A stretch of 64,000 nucleotides of DNA from Geobacillus sp. 46C-IIa (lineage in GTDB: Bacteria; Bacillota; Bacilli; Bacillales; Anoxybacillaceae), in assembly GCF_014679505.1 (NCBI RefSeq), contig NZ_CP061474.1, forward strand, positions 3,515,241 through 3,579,240, in the 5' to 3' direction. Under the pieces are notes generated by a model. It was not told the DNA's origin. It searched no databases and saw only the letters and a list, made by a program, of their open reading frames with translations. This document shows positions 43,340 through 52,885 of this stretch, one piece after another. Numbering within the stretch: the stretch's first letter is position 1; the number at the start of each line of letters is the position of its first letter. The translations under genes and the position numbers were made by a program.

Positions 43340-44833
43340 ATGAACGATGTATGGCAAGCGAATTGGAGCATGATGGCACCCGAATGGATCGTCCTCGCGG
43401 CGGCGGTTGTGCTGCTGTTGGTTGATTTGGCCATGCCGAAGGAGCGAAGCCGCCGGCCGCTCGCTTGGGGCGCCGCCGCTGGCGCGGTGCTCGCGCTCAT
43501 CGCGACGGCGATGATGATTCCAGCCGAGCCGGTTTCGATTTTGCATGATACGTTCCGATTGGATGGGTTTGCGAAAGCGTTCAAGCTCATCCTATTAGCT
43601 GGCGGGGCGCTCGCGCTTCTTCTTGTCGCTGAGTGGGAGCCGAAAGAAGGGAGCCGCTACCGCGGGGAATTTGCCTATATGATGCTGTTTGCGTTGCTTG
43701 GAGCGATGATGACGGCATCCAGCGGCGATTTGCTGGCCTTGTTCGTCAGCATTGAGCTGTTGACCGTATCGTCGTACATTTTGGCCGGCTTGCGCAAAAC
43801 TGCCACATCGTCGAACGAGGCCGCGCTGAAATACGTCATTAACGGCGGCATTGCCACCGCCATCATGCTGTTTGGCATGAGTTACGTGTTCGGCTTGACC
43901 GGGACGACGAATCTCGGCGATATCGCGCGCCAGCTGCAAGAGACGAACGAGCCGTACATGCTTGGTTTAGCCTTCCTTCTTTTGCTGATTGGCGTTTCGT
44001 TCAAGCTCGCGACCGTCCCGTTCCATATGTGGGCGCCGGACGTGTACGAAGGAGCGCCCGTTCCGGCGACGGCGTTTTTTTCCGTCGTGTCGAAAACGGC
44101 CGGTTTTGTTCTTCTCCTCCGCCTGTTTGTGACGATTTTTGCCGCCGCGCCGGCAGAAGGCCGAGATCCGTCGTCGCTCTTGTTATCGATGCAGCCGGTG
44201 ATTACCGTGCTGGCCGGGCTGACGATGATCATCGGCAACGTTGTGGCGCTAAGGCAGCGGAGCTTAAAGCGACTGCTCGCCTACTCAAGCATCGCCCATG
44301 CCGGCTATTTGCTCGCCGGGTTTGCCGCGATGTCGTGGGCGATGATCGATTCGCTTTGGATCTACTTGCTGGCTTATGTGTTTATGAACATCGGGGCGTT
44401 TGCCATCGTGGCGCATATCGTGAACGAAACCGGCTCCGATGACTTAGCCGGGCTCGCCGGCTTATACCGGCACCGCCCGCTGTTGGCTGCAGCGCTCGGG
44501 CTGTTTTTGCTCTCGCTCGCCGGCATTCCAGGGACCGCCGGATTTATCGCCAAGCTTTATTTGTTCATCGGCCTTGTCGTCACCGAGCCGGGCCATTACG
44601 TGCTCGCTGCGGTGATGGCGGTAACGACTGTCATCTCGTACGTCTACTATTTCAACTTGCTCGTCCAGCTCTTTTTCCGCCCGGCTTCCCTCGCGCCATT
44701 GCGGCGTTTGCCGGCCGGGCTGTCGACCGCCGTGGTCCTTTGCGCGCTTGGGACGTTGGCGATCGGTTGGGCGCCGGGGCTTGCGTACGATGTGCTCGCC
44801 CAGTTCGGCCACTTTGGCGATTTTTTGCCGTAG
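43340..44833 (+). CDS. nuoN: NADH-quinone oxidoreductase subunit N
   Basis: The third antiporter-like subunit, 497 residues and 14 predicted helices, in one uninterrupted frame. SFKLATVPFHMWAPDVYEGAP is the diagnostic segment with the pumping Lys, and LKRLLAYSSIAHAGY follows. The ATG at 43340 lies 8 bases after GGGGG; an in-frame TTG at 43331 overlaps nuoM. It is the last nuo gene before a terminator. Confidence 0.95.
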   Translation: MNDVWQANWSMMAPEWIVLAAAVVLLLVDLAMPKERSRRPLAWGAAAGAVLALIATAMMIPAEPVSILHDTFRLDGFAKAFKLILLAGGALALLLVAEWEPKEGSRYRGEFAYMMLFALLGAMMTASSGDLLALFVSIELLTVSSYILAGLRKTATSSNEAALKYVINGGIATAIMLFGMSYVFGLTGTTNLGDIARQLQETNEPYMLGLAFLLLLIGVSFKLATVPFHMWAPDVYEGAPVPATAFFSVVSKTAGFVLLLRLFVTIFAAAPAEGRDPSSLLLSMQPVITVLAGLTMIIGNVVALRQRSLKRLLAYSSIAHAGYLLAGFAAMSWAMIDSLWIYLLAYVFMNIGAFAIVAHIVNETGSDDLAGLAGLYRHRPLLAAALGLFLLSLAGIPGTAGFIAKLYLFIGLVVTEPGHYVLAAVMAVTTVISYVYYFNLLVQLFFRPASLAPLRRLPAGLSTAVVLCALGTLAIGWAPGLAYDVLAQFGHFGDFLP

Positions 44834-44842
44834 CGGTACAAT

Positions 44843-44872
44843 AAGGGGAGAGGAAACGCCTCTCCCCTTTTT
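44843..44872 (+). terminator. Terminator of the nuo operon
   Basis: AAGGGGAGAGG, loop AAACG, CCTCTCCCCTT then TTT: an 11-bp perfect stem 10 bases after nuoN. Confidence 0.9.
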
Positions 44873-44984
44873 GGTTGGACGGAGATCTCCCCAGCCTCTT
44901 CACCTAAGCAGGGATGGTAACCGTACACAAATCAGGGGGAGGCGGACGATCCATGAAGTTTGCAGGAAAGAGGTGAGGATGAGG

Positions 44985-45224
44985 ATGATGCCGATCGTTG
45001 GCCAACACGCGTTAATTTCCATTATCGTTCATTTGGCGTTTATCGCCGTGACATGGTGGACGCTGCAAGCCGTGCGGATTGATGTATTGCTGAAGCCGAA
45101 CCGCGTCGTCCAAGGGTGGCTTTTGTACATTTTGCTCACGATTGCCATCGGTTCGACCGTCGCGAACTTTTTCCTTGACTATTGGGCGTGGTCGACCGAT
45201 TTGCCGTACTTGTTCCGCGAGTAG
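44985..45224 (+). CDS. ywzB: DUF1146 family membrane protein (YwzB-like)
   Basis: A 79-residue protein with two membrane helices (HALISIIVHLAFIAVTWWTL and VQGWLLYILLTIAIGSTVANF) joined by a short loop, matching the DUF1146 family and B. subtilis YwzB in place between the respiratory operons and murAA. Function unknown. AGAGGTG ends 8 bases before the chosen ATG; two earlier in-frame ATG/GTG codons are possible. Confidence 0.82.
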   Translation: MMPIVGQHALISIIVHLAFIAVTWWTLQAVRIDVLLKPNRVVQGWLLYILLTIAIGSTVANFFLDYWAWSTDLPYLFRE

Positions 45225-45560
45225 GGGGATGAGGCGCGCCAAAGGAAGCAAGCACATTCAAGCGGGGGCGGAGCGGCATCGCCCCATCCCTCTCTCGCTC
45301 GGTGATGCTTCTGCCCCGCTGGCGGTCTTGACCACTGATGCCCGCGATCGACGGTCGACACATTTTGACGCTCGGCCTTCCATCCTCCTTCCACCATGCG
45401 CCCGGCCATGGACGCCTTTTGCCCGAGTGAGCAGCGTTGCCTGCTCGCTTTTTTTTTATACATGAAAACGATTTCAAAAATACCTCGTTGTCGATTTTTT
45501 TGACGTATGTTCCCTTGTCTGGTGGCAACAATAACAACTAAGGAGAGGAAGGGAACGGAG
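45225..45560. other. Gap between ywzB and ywmB
   Basis: No gene is recognised in about 330 bases. It contains GC-rich inverted repeats (for example GGGGCGGAGCGGCATCGCCCC near 45266) and ends with a clear terminator at 45427-45456. A short A/T-rich stretch near 45460-45500 precedes ywmB, without a convincing promoter. Confidence 0.4.
45427..45456 (+). terminator. Terminator upstream of ywmB
   Basis: GTGAGCAG and CTGCTCGC pair (one G-T) around CGTTGC, followed by eight T. Confidence 0.85.
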
Positions 45561-45583
45561 ATGAGAAAGATGACAAAAACCGG

Positions 45584-46324
45584 ATGAAATGGCTGACGGC
45601 GCTTGTGCTCACGAGCCTGTTTTTGGCCGCATGGCACTATCGGACGGAAGGCGCGCGGGGAGACGAATGGTCGAGACCGTTGGAAACGATGGCGCACACA
45701 TTAACAAAGCACGGTGCTTCGCTCGGCCGCTGGGTCATTTACACAAGAGAGTATACCCAGGATGTTCAAAATGATACGGACTTTTTCAAAAAAATGGCCG
45801 AATTGAAACAAACGTATCGTTCGTTTCGCTGGTCGTTCGACAAAACGAGTCATTGGCAAAAAGCGATCGGCACAAACGAACACCCCTTCTTTCAAGAAGA
45901 AATTCAGCTCGTGATGACCGTCACAAACGGGACGCCGCAAACGTATATCCTCTATGAAGCAACCGGCCCAACATGGAGCCAACCTAGGTGGAAAGAAGCA
46001 GCACAACACATCCAGACAAAGACGAACGGATTATTTGTGAACGATCCTACATTTTATGCTTGTATTGAAGGCGAGTTCAATGATAATATGAAAGGTGGTT
46101 TGTTCGACCAAGCCTCTCAGTTGCTGCGAGACTTTCAAGCGACGCCTGTCGAGTGGTTGCGGGAAGAGTCATTCGTCTCCCTGTCTGCATATACTGGGCA
46201 GTGGAAGAACGTTCTCCCGGCCGCCAATCACCAGCCGATCAACATTCAACTCGCCTTGAGAGAAAGATTGGGCGGCAAGACGCGCGTCGTTGTTGGAACC
46301 CCAATCATTACCATTGAATATTAA
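45584..46324 (+). CDS. ywmB: YwmB family protein
   Basis: A 246-residue exported protein of the YwmB family (DUF1779), whose structure resembles TATA-box-binding folds; role unknown. A hydrophobic N-terminal segment ([14 protein letters not shown]) is followed by a soluble domain. The ATG at 45584 has no ribosome site. A good one (AGGAAGGG) serves an ATG at 45561 that opens MRKMTKTG and stops at a TGA overlapping the 45584 ATG. Adding one A to the run at 45575-45579 would join both as [16 protein letters not shown], a typical signal peptide start. So either a one-base error or a tiny coupled leader peptide. Confidence 0.8.
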   Translation: MKWLTALVLTSLFLAAWHYRTEGARGDEWSRPLETMAHTLTKHGASLGRWVIYTREYTQDVQNDTDFFKKMAELKQTYRSFRWSFDKTSHWQKAIGTNEHPFFQEEIQLVMTVTNGTPQTYILYEATGPTWSQPRWKEAAQHIQTKTNGLFVNDPTFYACIEGEFNDNMKGGLFDQASQLLRDFQATPVEWLREESFVSLSAYTGQWKNVLPAANHQPINIQLALRERLGGKTRVVVGTPIITIEY

Positions 46325-46355
46325 TATAGAGAAATTGGACGCGGAGGGGAATACC

Positions 46356-47660
46356 TTGGAAAAGATCATCGTCCGTGGCGGAAACCGGTTGAGCGGCACC
46401 GTCAAAGTGGAAGGCGCAAAAAATGCCGTTTTGCCCGTCATCGCTGCCACCTTATTAGCGACTAAAGGAACAAGTACGATTCATGATGTGCCTGCTCTTT
46501 CCGATGTATATACAATCAGTGAAGTGCTCCGCTATTTAGGCGCCGATGTGCGCATCGCCGGCAATGCCGTGATGGTCGATGCCACCGGTCCGTTAACGGT
46601 GGAAGCGCCGTTTGAGTACGTCCGGAAAATGCGCGCTTCCGTGCTCGTGATGGGGCCGCTGTTGGCGCGCAACGGCCGGGCCCGCGTTGCGCTGCCGGGC
46701 GGTTGCGCCATTGGTTCGCGCCCGATTGATCAACATTTAAAAGGCTTTGAAGCGATGGGCGCCTCCGTGAAAGTCGGCAACGGCTTTATAGATGCAGAAG
46801 TGAACGGCCGTCTCCGCGGCGCGAAAGTGTATTTGGACTTCCCGAGCGTCGGAGCGACAGAAAATATTATGATGGCGGCTGTGCTCGCTGAAGGCACGAC
46901 CGTGATTGAAAACTGCGCCAAAGAGCCGGAAATCGTTGATTTGGCGAACTTTTTGAACGCGATGGGCGCGAAAATACGCGGCGCCGGCACCGGAACGATC
47001 CGCATCGAAGGGGTCGACGAGCTTGTCGGCACGGCGCATACGGTCATCCCGGACCGCATCGAAGCCGGCACGTTTATGGTCGCAGCAGCCATCACCGGCG
47101 GCAATGTCCTCGTGCAAGGAGCGGTTCCCGAACATTTGAGCTCGCTCATTGCCAAGTTGGAAGAAATGGGTGTGACGGTCATTGAAGAGGAAAACGGCGT
47201 GCGTGTCATCGGACCGGAAACGTTGAAAGCAGTCGACATCAAAACGATGCCATACCCGGGGTTTCCGACCGACATGCAATCGCAAATGATGGCTCTCTTG
47301 TTAAAAGCCGAAGGCACAAGCATGATCACCGAGACGGTATTTGAAAATCGCTTCATGCATGTGGAAGAATTCCGCCGGATGAACGCGGATATTAAAATTG
47401 AAGGGCGCTCCGTCATTATTAACGGCCCGTGCCAGCTGCAAGGCGCCGAAGTGGCGGCCACCGATTTGCGCGCCGCTGCCGCTTTGATTTTGGCCGGCCT
47501 CGCAGCGGACGGCTATACGCGCGTGACTGAGTTGCGCCATCTTGACCGCGGCTATGTCCGCTTCCATGAAAAATTGGCTGCGCTTGGGGCCGACATTGAA
47601 CGCGTCCGCGAAGAAACGGAACAACTCGACCAAGTTGAAGCGATCGAATGGAACGGATAA
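46356..47660 (+). CDS. murAA: UDP-N-acetylglucosamine 1-carboxyvinyltransferase, main copy
   Basis: A 434-residue MurA, the first committed enzyme of peptidoglycan synthesis. Catalytic Cys lies in [15 protein letters not shown] near residue 117; [11 protein letters not shown] and the [10 protein letters not shown] segment are typical. The start is TTG at 46356 with GGAGGGGA upstream, giving [12 protein letters not shown]. Position just before spoIID matches B. subtilis murAA. It is uninterrupted, unlike many neighbours. Confidence 0.95.
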   Translation: MEKIIVRGGNRLSGTVKVEGAKNAVLPVIAATLLATKGTSTIHDVPALSDVYTISEVLRYLGADVRIAGNAVMVDATGPLTVEAPFEYVRKMRASVLVMGPLLARNGRARVALPGGCAIGSRPIDQHLKGFEAMGASVKVGNGFIDAEVNGRLRGAKVYLDFPSVGATENIMMAAVLAEGTTVIENCAKEPEIVDLANFLNAMGAKIRGAGTGTIRIEGVDELVGTAHTVIPDRIEAGTFMVAAAITGGNVLVQGAVPEHLSSLIAKLEEMGVTVIEEENGVRVIGPETLKAVDIKTMPYPGFPTDMQSQMMALLLKAEGTSMITETVFENRFMHVEEFRRMNADIKIEGRSVIINGPCQLQGAEVAATDLRAAAALILAGLAADGYTRVTELRHLDRGYVRFHEKLAALGADIERVREETEQLDQVEAIEWNG

Positions 47661-47664
47661 TGGC

Positions 47665-47711
47665 GAAAAAACGACCGTGAACTACCGTTGGTAGGGAATG
47701 GTCGTTTTTTT
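47665..47711 (+). terminator. Terminator of murAA
   Basis: GAAAAAACGACC and GGTCGTTTTTTT pair, enclosing an inner CTACC/GGTAG hairpin, with a T run. Confidence 0.85.
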
Positions 47712-47974
47712 ATCCTCGTCTGCGCCCCCACTGGCTGGTGAACGTCAGCTCCCACGTTGCCGAGAGGAGAGTACAGCCTTCCGCTTTCCGCTGCAAGAGC
47801 ACCCCCTCTAAAGGGTTGGTGATTTAGCATAAAATACCGCTAGTCCCGGCTGTTTCTTGATTCGAAAAACCATGTGGAACCAGCTTTCTTTTTTTTACGA
47901 AATGCCGCTGATTTGCTCGCGACAGCCGTTTTTCACCGGCCTTCTAAAGACGGGATGAAACACGAAAGAAAACT
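47712..47974. other. Gap between murAA terminator and spoIID promoter
   Basis: No coding sequence or RNA gene is recognised. A TTTTTTTT run near 47888 and short inverted repeats occur, but nothing could be assigned. Confidence 0.3.
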
Positions 47975-48005
47975 GTCATATATACTTGTCCGAGCCCATA
48001 ACTAT
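47975..48005 (+). promoter_or_regulatory. Candidate SigE promoter of spoIID
   Basis: GTCATATA (47975-47982) and CATAACTAT (47997-48005) lie at a spacing that fits the mother-cell sigma factor SigE (-35 ATA core, -10 CATA core). spoIID is a classic SigE gene. Confidence 0.6.
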
Positions 48006-48083
48006 AGTAACGAACCGAAGCCATGCAGGCATTGATTCGTGATGTCCGCTTGTGCTTGAAAAATGCATATTGGGGGCTCGGCT

Positions 48084-49087
48084 ATGGTGAAACGACTGAA
48101 ACCAGTCATCGTACTCGCACTATGCCTGTTTGTCGCCATTCTCGTCATTCCGGCGGCACTCGTTTTACCTTTTACGACGGGAAGGTGGCCAAATTGGCGG
48201 AACAACTGCACAAGCAAGAACAAATCCAACGTTCGCAGGCAGCCGAAGGGCCGTCCGTTGAGGTGGCGGTCTACCGAAGCAAAGAGCAGCGCGTCGAAAA
48301 AATACCCCTCGAGCAATATGTCATTGGCGTTGTGGCGGCGGAAATGCCGGCTGAGTTTGAATTGGAGGCGTTAAAGGCACAAGCGCTGACGGCAAGAACG
48401 TACATCGTCAAACAGCTGCTCGCCAACCAGCCGTTTCGCCTGCCGGAAGGCGCAAACGTGACGGATACGGTGACACATCAAGTGTATTACAGCGATGAGG
48501 AGTTGCGAAAGTTATGGGGAAGCGACTACGACTGGAAAATGAAAAAAATTACGAAAGCGGTTCTTGATACGCGCGGACAAATTTTAACGTATCACAACGA
48601 ACCGATCGAAGCGCTCTTTTTTTCAACAAGCAATGGTTATACCGAAAACTCAGAGGCATATTGGCAAAACGAGTTTCCGTATTTAAAAAGCGTCGCCAGC
48701 CCATGGGACAAACAATCACCAAAGTTTTACCAGCGAAAAACGATGACGGTGGCGGAATTTGAGCGTCGTCTTGGGGTGGAGCTGTCTGCTGACGGTTCGG
48801 TCGGCGTTATTTTATCGCGTACGCCCGGCCGCCGTGTCGGTGAGGTGAAAGTCGGCGGCAAGACACTCACCGGCCGCGAGGTGCGTGAACGGCTCGGCTT
48901 GCCGTCAACTGACTTTACATGGGTGCGCAAAGGCGATGAAATCATCATCACGACAAAAGGTTACGGACATGGTGTCGGCATGAGCCAATATGGCGCCAAC
49001 TTTATGGCGAAAGAAGGGAAAACGTACGCCGACATCGTCAAACATTATTACCGCGGCGTCCGCATCTCCTCAGCGACCGCTTTTTGA
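48084..49087 (+). CDS. spoIID: Stage II sporulation protein D, frameshift after the membrane anchor
   Basis: A lytic transglycosylase of the engulfment machine that works with SpoIIP and SpoIIM in the mother cell. Corrected length is about 334 residues. ATG 48084 (behind GGGGG) opens [21 protein letters not shown], the membrane anchor, but after LVLPF the frame shifts; one extra T in the run at 48169-48172 would join it to [13 protein letters not shown] and the catalytic domain ([45 protein letters not shown]). The same frame as the catalytic domain is open upstream but encodes no anchor. Probably a sequence error. Confidence 0.88.
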
Positions 49088-49110
49088 ACAAGTTGACAGT
49101 GAAAAAATAA

Positions 49111-49136
49111 CGGAGCGTCCGCTCCGATTTTTTTTT
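49111..49136 (+). terminator. Terminator of spoIID
   Basis: CGGAGCG-TC-CGCTCCG followed by a T run. Confidence 0.8.
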
Positions 49137-49191
49137 GCATAAAACGAGGCGGAACGGCAAAAAATAAGCAAAAAAAAATTGTGTGCGGCGT

Positions 49192-49220
49192 GTATATCTT
49201 TGCCTCTTTCTGTTCAAAAT
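49192..49220 (+). promoter_or_regulatory. Candidate SigF promoter of spoIIQ
   Basis: GTATA (49192-49196), 15 bases, then GTTCAAAAT (49212-49220), which fits the forespore SigF -10 GGNNANANT at all but one defined position. spoIIQ is SigF-controlled in B. subtilis. Confidence 0.55.
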
Positions 49221-49239
49221 GGTTGCTGAGGTGATGAAC

Positions 49240-50133
49240 ATGAGAGAGGAACAAAAACAACCGTCGCTGAAGCGTTTCTTTCGCAAACGTTGGGTATTTC
49301 CGGCTATTTATCTATCTTGTGCGGCATTGATTGTCGCCGGCGCGCTTTGGTTCCAAGCGGGCAAACAGGAGAACGCGGGCGAAAACGACGTAGCGAAAAA
49401 CGGCACCGCCCAGCAAGAAAACCCAGCGATCCCGGTCAATGAAACGGTCGAAAACATTGCGATGCCTGTGCTCGATCCGAACGCGGTGCAAGTGAAAACC
49501 CCGTTCTATGACGAAAACGCATCGGAACAAGAACAGGAAGCAGCCCTCGTCTTTTATGATCATACGTACCATCCGAACCAAGGCATCGACCTTGTGCGCC
49601 AGGACGGCAAAACGTTTGACGTCACTGCATCGTTAAGCGGCACGGTGACGAAAGCGGAAAAAGACCCGATTTTAGGCTACGTTGTGGAAATCAACCATGA
49701 ACAAGGGGTCACGACCGTCTATCAATCGCTGGCTGATGTGAAAGTGGAAGCAGGCGATACGGTGAAACAAGGCGAAGTGATCGGCAAGGCGGGGCAAAGC
49801 GAATTTAACAAAGAAGCCGGCATCCACGTCCACTTTGAAATTCGCAAAGACGGCAAGCCGGTGAATCCGATCGACTATGTCGACAAACCATTGACCGCAT
49901 TGACCGACAAAGCGGGAGATGACGCAGGAACCAATCATACCAACGTAAGCGAAGAGAAGGAAACGACGCCAAGCGACGAAACAGCGCCGACCGAAGACCA
50001 TCCGGCGAACGAAACTGAACAAACGCCGGCTGATGACAACACAACGGCGCCAAGCAACAACAGCCAAGACCAAAATCAAGACACGTCTTCCTACAAAACG
50101 CCAGATGCCTCGATCGGCATGGCGAGAGCGTAA
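49240..50133 (+). CDS. spoIIQ: Stage II sporulation protein Q (degenerate M23 domain)
   Basis: A 297-residue forespore membrane protein that meets mother-cell SpoIIIAH across the septal space and helps engulfment and the feeding-tube complex. One anchor helix (residues ~22-41) is followed by a LytM/M23 domain. The first zinc motif, normally HxGxD, reads NQGID, so its His ligand is missing, while HVHFEI keeps the HxH. This matches the catalytically dead SpoIIQ of Bacillus. The C-terminal ~75 residues are a Thr/Glu/Asn-rich tail. The ATG at 49240 follows GAGGTGATG. Confidence 0.93.
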   Translation: MREEQKQPSLKRFFRKRWVFPAIYLSCAALIVAGALWFQAGKQENAGENDVAKNGTAQQENPAIPVNETVENIAMPVLDPNAVQVKTPFYDENASEQEQEAALVFYDHTYHPNQGIDLVRQDGKTFDVTASLSGTVTKAEKDPILGYVVEINHEQGVTTVYQSLADVKVEAGDTVKQGEVIGKAGQSEFNKEAGIHVHFEIRKDGKPVNPIDYVDKPLTALTDKAGDDAGTNHTNVSEEKETTPSDETAPTEDHPANETEQTPADDNTTAPSNNSQDQNQDTSSYKTPDASIGMARA

Positions 50134-50167
50134 CGAACAAAGCGCTTCATGGAGGGAACGAACGACA

Positions 50168-50213
50168 GGAAAAAGGCCCGTCCGTTTGCCAAGGCAAACA
50201 GCGGGCTTTTTCC
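50168..50213. terminator. Terminator of spoIIQ
   Basis: GGAAAAAGGCCCG and CGGGCTTTTTCC pair with a bulge, enclosing an inner TTTGCC/GGCAAA stem. A and T tracts allow action in both directions. Confidence 0.82.
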
Positions 50214-50306
50214 ATTTTATTGAAGGTGAAAGAAAAAGTGGTTTCCAATGCGCCGCGTGAGCCGATATAATGATAGAAAACGGGTGTGAGGCGGGGTGAC
50301 TAGCAA

Positions 50307-50756
50307 ATGAAAATCGATGAGATCGACCGCAAAATTCTTGAAATGTTGATTGAAGATGGCCGCATGTCGTATGTCGACATCGGCAAACGACTGAATCTCT
50401 CCCGCGTCGCCGTCCGCGAACGGGTGAACCAGCTCGTCAAGCATGGCATTATCGAAAAATTTACTGTCGTCATCAACTCGGAGAAGTTCGGCAAACAAGT
50501 GTCGGCGTTTTTCGAGGTCGACTGCGAGCCGGCGTATTTGGTCGAAGTGGCGCAAAAGCTGGCGGAGAATCCGAATGTGGCGAGTTGCTACCAAATGACC
50601 GGCCCGAGCACGCTCCACATGCACGTGCTTGTCGAAGACTTCACCGCCCTCGAGAAATTCATCAACAACGAGCTATACGCGCTCGAAGGCATTACGAGAG
50701 TGGAAAGCCATATTTTGCTGCGCCGCTTCAAAAGCCGGACGGGGTTGAAGTTATAG
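50307..50756 (+). CDS. Lrp/AsnC family regulator (YwrC-like)
   Basis: A 149-residue regulator: N-terminal helix-turn-helix (IDRKILEMLIEDGRMSYVDIGKRLNLSRVAVRERVNQL) and a C-terminal RAM/AsnC ligand domain (TGPSTLHMHVLVEDFTALEKF). Lrp-type proteins respond to amino acids. It stands at the head of a peptide transporter, gamma-glutamyltransferase and chromate transporter group; in B. subtilis the Lrp-like YwrC is next to YwrD (gamma-glutamyltransferase) and YwrA/YwrB (chromate transporters), so the same partnership is likely. The ATG at 50307 follows GAGGCGGGGTG. Intact frame. Confidence 0.9.
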   Translation: MKIDEIDRKILEMLIEDGRMSYVDIGKRLNLSRVAVRERVNQLVKHGIIEKFTVVINSEKFGKQVSAFFEVDCEPAYLVEVAQKLAENPNVASCYQMTGPSTLHMHVLVEDFTALEKFINNELYALEGITRVESHILLRRFKSRTGLKL

Positions 50757-50787
50757 CCGGCTGAAGCGGAACGAGAAAGCATTGTCC

Positions 50788-50813
50788 AACGCCCTGTAAA
50801 AGGGCGTTTTTTT
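50788..50813 (+). terminator. Terminator of the Lrp gene
   Basis: AACGCCCT, loop GTAAA, AGGGCGTT then TTTTT. Confidence 0.87.
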
Positions 50814-50833
50814 GTTTAACTAAAAAAATTCAT

Positions 50834-50938
50834 TTTTTTTAGAGAATTAAGTAGAAAAATGATTCGAATTCCTATATAATCATAAAAAACGAAATAGAAA
50901 TTAACTTTGTTAAACAATCATTCAATTTTCATTAACAA
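50834..50938 (+). promoter_or_regulatory. opp promoter region with candidate CodY boxes
   Basis: This strongly AT-rich stretch holds a perfect TATAAT (50875-50880). TTTTTTTAGAGAATT at 50834-50848 matches the CodY consensus AATTTTCWGAAAATT at 11 of 15 positions, and AATTTTCATTAACAA at 50924-50938 at 10 of 15. Peptide permease operons are typical CodY targets, but A/T-rich DNA gives such matches easily. Confidence 0.4.
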
Positions 50939-50988
50939 ATGTATATAAAATTCTCTTTTATACCAACAACAGAAAAGGGGTGAACAGG

Positions 50989-51929
50989 GTGGCAGGAATG
51001 ATTGTCAGAAGATTTTTCAGCTTGTCTTGTTGCTCATCGGTATCTCGTTTCTCGTGTTTACGAGCATGTACATCGCTCCAGGAGACCCGGCAGCGATCAT
51101 TGCCGGCCCGACCGCGTCGCAAGCAGACATTGACGCCATCCGCGACGATTTAGGGCTCAACGACCCGTTTCTCGTTCAGTATGGCCGTTACATGAACGGG
51201 CTGCTTCACGGTGATCTCGGGTACTCATATCAGACGAAACAGCCGGTGTGGGACGCGATCGCAACGAGGTTTCCGAACACGCTGAAACTCGCTATCGCCA
51301 GCATTATTGTCGCCGTGATCATCGGCGTGGTGGCCGGCATTATCTCCGCCATCCGGCAAAATTCATGGTTTGATGTTTCCAGCACCGTTTTTGCCTTGGC
51401 GGGGATTTCGATCCCGAACTTTTGGCTTGGCACTGTGCTCATTTTAATCTTTGCCGTCAACTTGCAGTTGCTGCCAGTCGGTGGGTTGGATGCCCCGTTT
51501 TATACGGCAGAAGGATTGAAGCAGCTCGTGCTGCCGGCTATTACGCTCGGGACCGGATCGGCGGCGATGATCGCGAGGATGAGCCGCTCATCCATGCTTG
51601 AGGTCATCCGGGCCGACTTTATCCGGACGGCGCGGGCGAAAGGGTTGCGGGAACGGACGGTCATTTGGGTGCACGCCTTGCGCAATGCAATGATTCCGGT
51701 CATCACCGTCATCGGCTTGAACTTTGGCTTTTTGCTCGGCGGCACGATCATTACCGAGCAAGTTTTCGCCATTAACGGTGTCGGCCGTCTGATGGTGCAG
51801 GCCATCGCCGCTAGGGATTTCCCGATGGTGCAAGGTTCTGTCTTGCTTGTCGCTACGTTGTTTGTCTTAGTCAACTTGATTGTTGACATCATCTATACGT
51901 TTATTGATCCGCGCATCAGCTACGATTAA
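50989..51929 (+). CDS. oppB: Oligopeptide ABC transporter permease OppB, frameshift near the start
   Basis: A permease of about 313 residues with six helices. The start is GTG 50989 (behind AAGGGGTG), reading MAGMIVRRFF; one T missing from the run at 51013-51017 throws it out of frame, and QLVLLLIGISFLVF onward reads in another frame. The rest, including APGDP, GDLGYSY, the EAA loop RTARAKGLRERTVIWVHALRNA and EQVFAINGVGRL, is whole. It forms the membrane channel with OppC. Confidence 0.85.
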
Positions 51930-51955
51930 ATAAAGGATAGAGAGGGGGAAAACCG

Positions 51956-52858
51956 ATGGAAACCGGTGCAGCGGTGAACACAGGCCATGCGACAGCCGGC
52001 CTTGGGCGCAAAAAGGAAAAAATGTATGTCACCACGATCAAGCGGCTGCTGAAAAACCGATTAGCGGTCGTAGGGCTTCTCATTATCGCCATTCAAGTGC
52101 TGATGGCCATCTTTGCCCCGTGGCTGGCCACCCATGACCCGGTGAAGCAAAACTTGGCAGCTGCCGAACTGCCCGCTTTTTCCGACGGCCACTGGCTTGG
52201 AACCGATAACTACGGGCGGGACATTTGGAGCCGCATCGTATATGGCGCCCGCATTTCTCTCGTTGTCGGCATCGTTTCCGTCAGCTTGGGGCTGATCGGC
52301 GGGGTGGCGCTCGGGTTGTTGGCGGGGTATTACAAAAAGCTTGATGGACTGATCATGCGAATTGTCGATTTGCTGTTTGCGTTCCCGGGCATTTTGCTTG
52401 CGATGCTCATCATCGCGATTTTAGGCACAGGTCTAATCAATGTAGCGATCGCCATTAGCATTTGGTCGATCCCGACATGTGCCCGCATCGTCCGCGGCAG
52501 CGTCTTGTCGGTGAAAAACCGCGAGTACATTTTGGCGATGAAAGCGCTCGGGGCCAGCAACGCCCGCATCATCATCAAACATATTTTGCCAAACTGCCTG
52601 GCGCCGATTATCGTTTTTGCGACGATGCGCATGGCCACCGCCATTTTATCGACCGCCTCGCTCAGCTATTTAGGGTTGGGCGCCCAGCCGCCGACGCCGG
52701 AGTGGGGGGCGATGATCGCCGCCGGACAGGCGTTTATGTGGACATCGCCGCACATGACGATCGTCCCGGGCATCGCCATTATGCTTGTCGTCTTTGCTTT
52801 TAACGTCGTTGGCGACGGGCTGCGCGATGCGCTTGATCCGAATATGGAGATCAATTAA
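51956..52858 (+). CDS. oppC: Oligopeptide ABC transporter permease OppC
   Basis: A 300-residue permease, uninterrupted. It has an N-terminal helix (AVVGLLIIAIQVLMAIFAPW), HWLGTDNYGRDIWSRIVYGARIS, and the EAA loop AMKALGASNARIIIKHILPNC that docks on OppD/OppF. AGAGAGGGGG precedes the ATG. It lies 26 bases after oppB. Confidence 0.93.
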   Translation: METGAAVNTGHATAGLGRKKEKMYVTTIKRLLKNRLAVVGLLIIAIQVLMAIFAPWLATHDPVKQNLAAAELPAFSDGHWLGTDNYGRDIWSRIVYGARISLVVGIVSVSLGLIGGVALGLLAGYYKKLDGLIMRIVDLLFAFPGILLAMLIIAILGTGLINVAIAISIWSIPTCARIVRGSVLSVKNREYILAMKALGASNARIIIKHILPNCLAPIIVFATMRMATAILSTASLSYLGLGAQPPTPEWGAMIAAGQAFMWTSPHMTIVPGIAIMLVVFAFNVVGDGLRDALDPNMEIN

Positions 52859-52885
52859 TCAACTTATCATTTGGGGGGAAAACGA

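Noticed and set aside
45142..45465. Frames in the ywzB-ywmB gap as coding sequence
   Set aside because: They end in or cross the terminator at 45427-45456 and show no recognisable protein.
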